A stretch of DNA of 64,000 nucleotides, taken from positions 1 to 64,000 of the forward strand of contig VGOD01000002.1 in NCBI GenBank assembly GCA_016876015.1, in the 5' to 3' direction. The DNA comes from Chloroflexota bacterium. GTDB taxonomy: Bacteria; Chloroflexota; Anaerolineae; CG2-30-64-16. The position numbers and the translations under genes are program-made. This document shows, piece by piece, positions 57,582 through 64,000 of this stretch (position 1 is the first letter of the stretch; every line of letters starts with the position of its first letter). The notes beneath the pieces are model-generated. The model searched no databases and was not told where the DNA came from. It saw only the letters and a program-made list of their open reading frames with translations.

Positions 57582-59794
57582 CAGTCGTGTCTCAACAGCC
57601 GCGAGGAGTTGCCCAGGATGCCCAGGTCCGGCAGCGACTGCGCCGCGGCCGCCAGGATCGGCGGCAGGATGCCCAGGGCAGCCAGCGTCAGGCCGACGAT
57701 GTTGTAGGCCGCGGTGAAAGCCAGGTTGATCCTGACAATCCTCAACGTGCGCCGCGCGATGCGAAATAGCTCCGGCGCCAGACGCCAATCGTCGCGCAAG
57801 AGCGCCACGTGCGCCGCCTCGATGGCCACATCAGAGCCAGCCGCAGCCATGGCCAGCCCCACATCGGCCTGAGCCAGGGCCGGCGCATCATTCACACCAT
57901 CCCCCACCATCACCACGACGCAGCCCTGAGTCTGATACTCCTGGACGATGCGGATTTTGTCCTCTGGCAGCAGATTGGCTCGATAGGGAATGCCCAGTTG
58001 CCCGGCCAGGAGTTGCGCGGTCGTCTCGTTATCTCCGGTCAGCAATTCGATGCGCCGAATTCCCAACCCGCGCAGCTCGGCCAGGGCCGCGGGCGCTTCT
58101 GGCCGCAGCGCATCGGCTGCGGCGATGACGCCCACCAACTCGTTGTTCACGACCACATAGAGCCGCATCTCCCCATTGGCCGCTGCGGTTGGCGGTTCTG
58201 CGCCCACCTTCCAGGGGCCAACTTCCGTCTCGATCAACCGGCGATTGCCTACGGCCACGGCCGCGCCGCCGACTCTGGCCCGCACACCCAAACCTGGCAG
58301 CGCCTCGAACGCCTCCGGTTCCGTCGGTTGCACACCTTGCTCGTGCGCCGCGACCCGGATAGCCTCGGCCAGCGGATGCTCGGAGTAGCGTTCGGCCGAA
58401 GCTGCCCAGTACAGGATGTCGGAGGACCCCCCAAAAGTGCCAGGCGCTTCCGAAGTGCCTGGCACCTGGGGAGCGATTTTCATGGCAGACGTCCCGGCGC
58501 CGGTCGCGGCTAACGGTCTCACATCCAGCACCTCGGTCACGCGTGGCTTTCCCAGCGTGACCGTGCCTGTCTTGTCAATGAGCAAGATGTCCGCACGCGC
58601 CAGCGTCTCCAAGTGGCGGCCGCCCTTGATCAGCAAGCCGCGGCGCGCACCCGCGCCAATGGAGGCGAGCATGGCGATGGGAGTGGCGAGAGCGAAGGAA
58701 CACGAACAAGCTACCACCAGCACGGCTGCGGTTGCCAGTGGATCTCGACGCAACAAGAAGGTCAGGCCGGCGATGCCAGCCACGATCGGCAAGTACCAGG
58801 TCGAGAACCGATCAGCGATCAACTGGACGCTCGCCCGATTCGCCTCCGCCTCTTCCACCAGCCGGACGACGCGGCCGAAGGTCGAGTCGGCGCCGATGTG
58901 CGTCGCGGCCACCCGCAGGCTGCCCAAGCGAGCGAATGACGCGGCATAGACGTGCGCGCCCGGCCCCACTTCGACCGGCATGGCTTCGCCGGTAATGGCC
59001 GCCTGATCCACAGTGGCTTGCCCGCTCACCACCTCACCGTCCACTGGAATGCGCTCACCGGGCCGCACGATTACCACCTCGCCGACCCGCGCCTGGCCCA
59101 CAGGGAGCGTCACCTCGCGACCAGCGCGCTCGATGCGCGCGGTCTGGGGCGCCAGCGCGGTCAGATCCCGCACCGCACGGCGGGCGCGCTCGGCGGTGAA
59201 GCGTTCCACGTAGTCGCCCACCCGCATGAAGAAGACCACTACGGCGGCCGTCGCCCATTCGCCCACGGCCAGCGCCGCGACCACGCCCAGTGTCATCAGG
59301 GTGTGCGAAATGATCTGCCCGCGCAGCGTCGCCCGCGCCACTTTGCGAAAGACCGGATACCCGCCGGCGATGACGATCGCCAGACCGAGCGGCCACGGCG
59401 CCCGCGCGGTGATCCGCTCGAACAGCCCCAGCCATTCGCCAAAGACCACGACGAAGAGAACCGCCGCGAAGAGAAGGCCCAGCAGCAAGCCCACCTGCCG
59501 GCTGAGGCCGGCCAGCGGCGGCCGGGCTGGCTGTTGATTGGGAGAGCCTCCGATCTGGTCGGCGGCTGTCGCAGCAGCGCCAGACGCCGCATAGCCAGCA
59601 TCGGTCACGGCTTTGACGATGGCATCCAGGCTCACCTGGGCCGGATCGAGCTGCACAGTCGCCCTCTCGGCTGCCAGCAATACTTCGACCGAGACGATGC
59701 CCGGCAATGCGGCGATGGCGCGACGAACGTGCTGTGTACACTCGGCGCAATCCATACCGGCGATGGGGACGACCAGCGTTTTCAGATCATTCAC
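57581..59794 (-). CDS. Heavy-metal-translocating P1B-type ATPase with N-terminal HMA domain
   Basis: GMDCAECTQHVRRAIAALPGI, 'VVACSCSFALATPIAMLAS', IDKTGTVTLGKPRV, ERYSEHPLAEAI, MVGDGVNDAPALAQADVGLAM. Confidence 0.92.
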   Translation of the reverse strand: MNDLKTLVVPIAGMDCAECTQHVRRAIAALPGIVSVEVLLAAERATVQLDPAQVSLDAIVKAVTDAGYAASGAAATAADQIGGSPNQQPARPPLAGLSRQVGLLLGLLFAAVLFVVVFGEWLGLFERITARAPWPLGLAIVIAGGYPVFRKVARATLRGQIISHTLMTLGVVAALAVGEWATAAVVVFFMRVGDYVERFTAERARRAVRDLTALAPQTARIERAGREVTLPVGQARVGEVVIVRPGERIPVDGEVVSGQATVDQAAITGEAMPVEVGPGAHVYAASFARLGSLRVAATHIGADSTFGRVVRLVEEAEANRASVQLIADRFSTWYLPIVAGIAGLTFLLRRDPLATAAVLVVACSCSFALATPIAMLASIGAGARRGLLIKGGRHLETLARADILLIDKTGTVTLGKPRVTEVLDVRPLAATGAGTSAMKIAPQVPGTSEAPGTFGGSSDILYWAASAERYSEHPLAEAIRVAAHEQGVQPTEPEAFEALPGLGVRARVGGAAVAVGNRRLIETEVGPWKVGAEPPTAAANGEMRLYVVVNNELVGVIAAADALRPEAPAALAELRGLGIRRIELLTGDNETTAQLLAGQLGIPYRANLLPEDKIRIVQEYQTQGCVVVMVGDGVNDAPALAQADVGLAMAAAGSDVAIEAAHVALLRDDWRLAPELFRIARRTLRIVRINLAFTAAYNIVGLTLAALGILPPILAAAAQSLPDLGILGNSSRLLRHD
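58427..58490. repeat. F1-type palindrome plus boundary module, in frame in the ATPase CDS
   Basis: AAAAGTGCCAGGCGCTT-CCG-AAGTGCCTGGCACCTGGGGAGCGATTTTCATGGCAGA. Confidence 0.88.
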
Positions 59795-59941
59795 AGGTTC
59801 AGCTCTCGCGGCGGGGAAGGATCAGCCGGCAGCGCCCCCGCAGCAACTCCTGGTCTGACGTTGCTGTGGCCGATTATACCCGGCGACGGGCGGGTTCGCA
59901 AACGCCTGGGGTTTCGTTTCCCTGCACCAGCAGGATGCGAA

Positions 59942-59970
59942 TTGCCGCCCCTGTGCGGAGATGCTATAAT
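59942..59970 (+). promoter_or_regulatory. Sigma70-like promoter
   Basis: TTGCCG-17 nt-TATAAT. Confidence 0.6.
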
Positions 59971-59989
59971 GATCGTCGGAGGTCGTTTT

Positions 59990-62779
59990 GTGAGCCAGAC
60001 GATGACCAGACGTTGGCGCAAGGTGATGTGGGGCTGCTTTCTTGGCGTGGCTGTACTCCTCTTCGTTGCGGGGTACTGGACCACGCGACCGCAACGTCCG
60101 CTTGTGGCGCTGACGCAGGCGCCAGAAGACGCTGACGCGGCGGCCAAGGCGGCCCTGGAGCGCATCGGCTATGCGCCTCTGGCTGCGGTTGGCTGGGCCG
60201 GTTACAGTCGAGACTGGCGCGCGCCGGCTGAGTATCGGCTCTTTTTCGCTGCCTCCGCATCAGAGGGACTGGCCGACATCTTCACGGCAAAAGCGCGCGT
60301 GGATAGCACAGGCCAGGTCGTCCGCCTGGGCTGGCCAACACCCGTGACGGATACCTCGGCGGGCGACGAGACCGCGCCGCTCTTGACCGATGGCTGGCTA
60401 GCGTTCGCCACGCGGGTGGATGGACGCTATCAGAGCGTGACCTGCATCCCCTTGGGCGATCTGACGCACCGCCTGGTGTTCGTGTTCGACCAGCCGCCAG
60501 AGCACGCGACGCTGCGCTGGCGGCCGGCCGGTCCGGCTGAGGCGTTGGCGCTGATCGCGACCGCGGCGCGATCAGCTGGCGTCAGCGAGTTCCTGATAGA
60601 TGTCAGCGGACCGGGCGTCCACCCGGCGGACAGCGGGTTGGGCTACCTGCCCGCGGTGCGGGGCGAGCAGGCCTGGCTGCCGAACCTGGTGAGCCGCGTG
60701 CGCGAGCTACCCTTCGTCGGCCCAGAGAAGATCGCCTTTGCGGAGAATGTCTTCTTCACCCTCGTTGATCGGGTGAACCGGCTGCTGCACGCCGCGCCGT
60801 CGGCGACAACCTCTGATACTGCGCCGCAAGTTGCGGAGCCGGTCGCCGCGCCGACCGAGGAGGATGCGCGACCGGAGGCGCGAACTGAGCTTCCCATCGC
60901 AGAGAAGCCCGGACCGACGGGCGAAGAGCGCAGCACACCTGCAGAAGCGCCAGCCGCAGCCGCAGCCACGGTCGCGGCTGAGGCGACGGACGTGCGATCG
61001 GGATCGGCTGTCACAGCGACCCTGGCCGCGACCCAAACCGTCGCTCCACCGGTTGCGGCGACCGATGCGCCCACGCTGACTCCTTCGGCCAGCCCGACGC
61101 CGGCTGGCATCCTGCTGGCCGAGGGGATCGTGCGCCGGCCGTCTGTGCGGCCTGACCCGCAGCGGCCCTACGCCGAAGTGGACATCATCGAGTTGGACCC
61201 GGCTCTGCTGCAGATCAAGATGATCCCGGGCACGATCGAGCCGAAGCCGACGACCGGGCTGATTGGGTCCGGCGTCATCCCGAAGGAGGACTGGCCCCAC
61301 CTGGTAGCAGGGTTCAACGGTGGTTTTGCGGCCATGCACGGCAAGTTCGGCATGGTGGTGGATCGCAAGGTGTATCTGCACCCGCGTGACGGCATCGCGA
61401 CGTTGGCTGTCTATGACGATGGCTCGCTGCGCATGGGGACATGGGGCAGAGATGTGACGCCGGCGGCCGACCTGGCCTCGTATCGCCAGAACTGCCCGCC
61501 GCTCATCGAGAACGGCATCATCACCGCAGAGACGGGCAAGTTGACGTTGTGGGGTCTGTCGGTCGCCAACGAGGTCTATCTCTACCGTTCGGGCCTGGGC
61601 CTGACCACGGATGGCAGGTTGATCTATGCGGCGGGCCGGCACCTGTCAGCCTACACGCTGGCGCGGGCCTTGCAGATGGCCGGCGCGGTGTATGCCATGC
61701 AGTTGGACGTGGACGAGTATCACGTCGCCTTCATCACCTACGAGGTCAAGCCCGGCAAGCCAAACGGGCCGCCGACGGTCGTGGGCAAGAAGCTGCGCGA
61801 TGATATGCGCGGCTTCGAGGGATTGTTCCTGCGGCCGTTCCAGCTCGACTTTTTCTACCTGGTGCGCCGGCCGCTGGCGCTGGCCCATCCTGTTCGCACT
61901 GCATCGGCTGAGACGCCAGAGGCCAGCCGCGAGCCAGCCGCCGCTCCCGCGAGCGCGGGGGCGCTGCCTGCTTTGCCTGGCCAACTGGCTTTTGCCTCCA
62001 ACCGGGAGGGCAACTGGGAGATCTACGCCATGCGGGCCGGCGCGCCAGAGACGGTACAGCGACTCACCGATCACCCGGCCGACGATCTCTATCCGGCCTG
62101 GTCGCCAGATGGCCGGCGGCTTGCCTTCGCCTCTCGGCGGGATGGCAACGCCGAGATCTACGTTCTGAACCTGGAGAACGCGGGGCTGCGCCGTGTTACG
62201 CAACAACCAGCGGAGGAGTGGTCGCCCGTCTGGTCGCCCGATGGTCTGCGCCTGGCTTATCAGTCCGACCGCAACGGCCAGTCGGACATCTACGTCAGCC
62301 TGGCTGACGGCAGCGGCGAGACGCGGCTGACGCCCTACGAAGGGAATCACGAAGCGCCGGATTGGTCGCCGGACGGCAAGCGGATCGTCTTCGACTCGGA
62401 TTTGGATGTCGGCGAGGCGGTGCACGCCTCGATCAACCTTTACTTCATGAACGCGGATGGCGGCCAACCTAGGCGCTTTCTGGCTCATGCCGAATCGCCG
62501 GCCTGGTCGCCGGACGGTCGGACGATTGCCTTCACGGCCGCGCGTGATGGCCGTTGGCAGGTGTTTCTGTTAGGGGTTGACGGCGGCGGCTATCGCCAGT
62601 TGACCACAGGCAGATACGATGCGCGCTACCCCGCCTGGTCGCCCGACGGCCAATGGTTGGCATTTGCCGGCAACGAGGAGGGGCGTTGGGAGATATACGT
62701 TGTGGCCGCTGCGGGGGGCCGGCCGGCGCGCCTGACTCGCAGCGCGGCGGATAGCTCATATCCAGCGTGGGGCAAATAG
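59990..62779 (+). CDS. Phosphodiester glycosidase-like (DUF2233/NAGPA-type) domain fused to TolB/PD40-like beta-propeller; membrane anchored
   Basis: GTG 59990 with GGAGG upstream; 'VAGFNGGFAAMHGKFGMVVDRKVYL'; repeats 'DLYPAWSPDGRRLAFASRRDGNAEIYVLN'. The listed ORF start (58952) is spurious. Confidence 0.8.
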   Translation: MSQTMTRRWRKVMWGCFLGVAVLLFVAGYWTTRPQRPLVALTQAPEDADAAAKAALERIGYAPLAAVGWAGYSRDWRAPAEYRLFFAASASEGLADIFTAKARVDSTGQVVRLGWPTPVTDTSAGDETAPLLTDGWLAFATRVDGRYQSVTCIPLGDLTHRLVFVFDQPPEHATLRWRPAGPAEALALIATAARSAGVSEFLIDVSGPGVHPADSGLGYLPAVRGEQAWLPNLVSRVRELPFVGPEKIAFAENVFFTLVDRVNRLLHAAPSATTSDTAPQVAEPVAAPTEEDARPEARTELPIAEKPGPTGEERSTPAEAPAAAAATVAAEATDVRSGSAVTATLAATQTVAPPVAATDAPTLTPSASPTPAGILLAEGIVRRPSVRPDPQRPYAEVDIIELDPALLQIKMIPGTIEPKPTTGLIGSGVIPKEDWPHLVAGFNGGFAAMHGKFGMVVDRKVYLHPRDGIATLAVYDDGSLRMGTWGRDVTPAADLASYRQNCPPLIENGIITAETGKLTLWGLSVANEVYLYRSGLGLTTDGRLIYAAGRHLSAYTLARALQMAGAVYAMQLDVDEYHVAFITYEVKPGKPNGPPTVVGKKLRDDMRGFEGLFLRPFQLDFFYLVRRPLALAHPVRTASAETPEASREPAAAPASAGALPALPGQLAFASNREGNWEIYAMRAGAPETVQRLTDHPADDLYPAWSPDGRRLAFASRRDGNAEIYVLNLENAGLRRVTQQPAEEWSPVWSPDGLRLAYQSDRNGQSDIYVSLADGSGETRLTPYEGNHEAPDWSPDGKRIVFDSDLDVGEAVHASINLYFMNADGGQPRRFLAHAESPAWSPDGRTIAFTAARDGRWQVFLLGVDGGGYRQLTTGRYDARYPAWSPDGQWLAFAGNEEGRWEIYVVAAAGGRPARLTRSAADSSYPAWGK

Positions 62780-62795
62780 AAGGGAGGGTGGGAAC

Positions 62796-63623
62796 ATGAG
62801 CCTTGTTTGGCCGCCAGTACAGGTTCGCCAGGAACTAGAGACCGTGTTCACTGAGAAACAGGTAGCCGTGCTGACCAAGGTCTATCTCGAGCCGTTTTCG
62901 CAGATGGTGCGGGTCGGCGATTTCACCGAGCTAAAGCTGATTGTCAAGGATCTGGCCGCGGCGCAGGGGCGCACCGAGGCGCGCGTCGAGGAGTTGGCCG
63001 TAGCGCAGCAGGGACTCACCGAAGCACAGCGGCGCACCGAGGCGCGCGTCGAGGAGTTGGCCGTAGCGCAGCAGGGGCTCACCGAAGCACAGCGGCGCAC
63101 CGAGGCGCGTATGGAAGTCATGGCAGCCGCGATCCAGCGCCTGGCGGAAGAGCAGGTCGTAATGCGCCAGGAGCAGCGCGAAATGCGCCAGGAGCAGCGC
63201 GAAATGCGCCAGGAGCAGCGCGAGATGCGCCAGGAAATCGGTGGTCTGGCGATGACCGTGGGGTATCGCCTGGAGGACGAGGCCTTCCGGGCTCTACCCG
63301 CTCTGCTGGCGCGCGATCATGGCCTGGAAGTCACCGGTCGCCTGCGCCGTGACTACGTCACCGATACGCGAGGACGTGCGTTGGAGGTCAACATCCTCGG
63401 CACGGCGCGGCGAGACGGTCAGGAAGTCACGATCATCGGCGAGAGCAAGGCGCAGTTGTCCAAGAACAAAGTGGACGAGTTCATCGCGCGCCGGGTACAC
63501 GCGCTGCGAGAAGTGTTCGCACACGTCTTCCCTGTCATCGTCACTCACATGATCAGCGAGCCGGACGCCGAGGCGTATGCCCGCGATGCCGGGGTCGCCG
63601 TGTATTACTCGTATGACTTCTGA
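62796..63623 (+). CDS. Coiled-coil protein with C-terminal PD-(D/E)XK-like (DUF3782-type) domain
   Basis: Heptad-rich repeats then 'RDYVTDTRGRALEVNILGTARRDGQEVTIIGESKAQLSKNKVDEFI'. Confidence 0.75.
   Translation: MSLVWPPVQVRQELETVFTEKQVAVLTKVYLEPFSQMVRVGDFTELKLIVKDLAAAQGRTEARVEELAVAQQGLTEAQRRTEARVEELAVAQQGLTEAQRRTEARMEVMAAAIQRLAEEQVVMRQEQREMRQEQREMRQEQREMRQEIGGLAMTVGYRLEDEAFRALPALLARDHGLEVTGRLRRDYVTDTRGRALEVNILGTARRDGQEVTIIGESKAQLSKNKVDEFIARRVHALREVFAHVFPVIVTHMISEPDAEAYARDAGVAVYYSYDF
62970..63240 (+). repeat. Intragenic tandem repeats: 63-nt unit (about 2.3 copies) and 21-nt unit (about 3.7 copies)
   Basis: cgcaccgaggcg… at 62970, 63033, 63096; aatgcgccaggagcagcgcga at 63161, 63182, 63203 and partial at 63224. 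Confidence 0.92.
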
Positions 63624-63633
63624 AGCGAGGTGA

Positions 63634-63927
63634 ATGGTGCCGCTGACCCTCACTGAAGTGGAGCACATCGCTGAGTTGGCCAGGCTCAGCCTGACCGAAG
63701 CAGAGAAGGTGCGCTATCGCGAGCAACTCGCTGCTATCCTGGACTACGCGGCGATCCTGCAACAGGTAGATACCTCAGCCATTCCGCCCACGACGACGGT
63801 TCTGCCGCTGCGCAACATCATACGGGACGATTTGGTAGCGCCATCTATGCCCATCGAAGATGTGCTGGCGAACGCGCCGGCTGCTTCCGAGGGCTGCTTT
63901 CAGGTGGCCGAAATCCTCGGCGCCTGA
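63634..63927 (+). CDS. gatC: Aspartyl/glutamyl-tRNA amidotransferase subunit C
   Basis: LTLTEVEHIAELARLSLTEAEKVRYREQLAAILDYAAILQQVDTSAIPPT. Confidence 0.92.
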   Translation: MVPLTLTEVEHIAELARLSLTEAEKVRYREQLAAILDYAAILQQVDTSAIPPTTTVLPLRNIIRDDLVAPSMPIEDVLANAPAASEGCFQVAEILGA

Positions 63928-64000
63928 GCCTTGAGAGTGAACGCTGGAAGCTCGATGTTACACACACTCACCATCCATGCGGCTGCGGACCTTCTCCGGG

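Noticed and set aside
58952-59989. 5' extension of the 62779-ending ORF (1275 aa)
   Set aside because: It overlaps the antisense P-type ATPase. A good promoter (59942-59970) and RBS place the start at about 59990.
1-64000. tRNA/rRNA genes
   Set aside because: No cloverleaf with GGTTCGAATCC-type T-loop or rRNA-like conserved segments was recognised by eye; a tRNAscan-SE/Infernal run would be decisive.

Overview
The window is about 64 kb of high-GC chromosomal bacterial DNA. Protein family content and repeat style suggest a Chloroflexota/Anaerolineae-like genome; this is inference and was not searched. I support about 43 CDS and see no rRNA, tRNA or CRISPR. Core functions include maf, a PcrA/UvrD helicase, a slipin, a ComEA-like protein, transketolase, birA, GDPD, an ADP-forming acyl-CoA synthetase, nrfH-nrfA, a heme O synthase-like UbiA protein, a DedA protein, a cydDC fusion, cydB-cydA, an envelope glycosyltransferase cluster, a histidine kinase, several large secreted beta-propeller/Ig/SdrD-like proteins, a P1B-type ATPase and gatC. 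The most interesting signal is not a gene cluster but repeats that invade genes, of three kinds. (1) A modular palindromic repeat system in which interchangeable hairpin 'cargo' cassettes lie between recurring boundary modules (…GCGGATGAAAA-[cargo]-ATTTTCAGGACAGT…CATGCCGGCCGCGGCGCCA…). It is inserted in frame, always in the same translation phase, in unrelated proteins (a CydC half, a membrane glycosyltransferase twice), with a related hairpin in another glycosyltransferase and in a P-type ATPase. (2) At least 12 separate tandem arrays with a strict 7-nt period but different unit sequences. Several lie inside ORFs or supply their 3' ends, and one forms the junction that fuses CydD to CydC. (3) A 135-bp MITE-like element with 17-bp TIRs and a 5-bp TSD, plus a larger diverged relative. 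Two promoters share an FNR/DNR-like box (TGAC-AAAA-GTC) at class II spacing.
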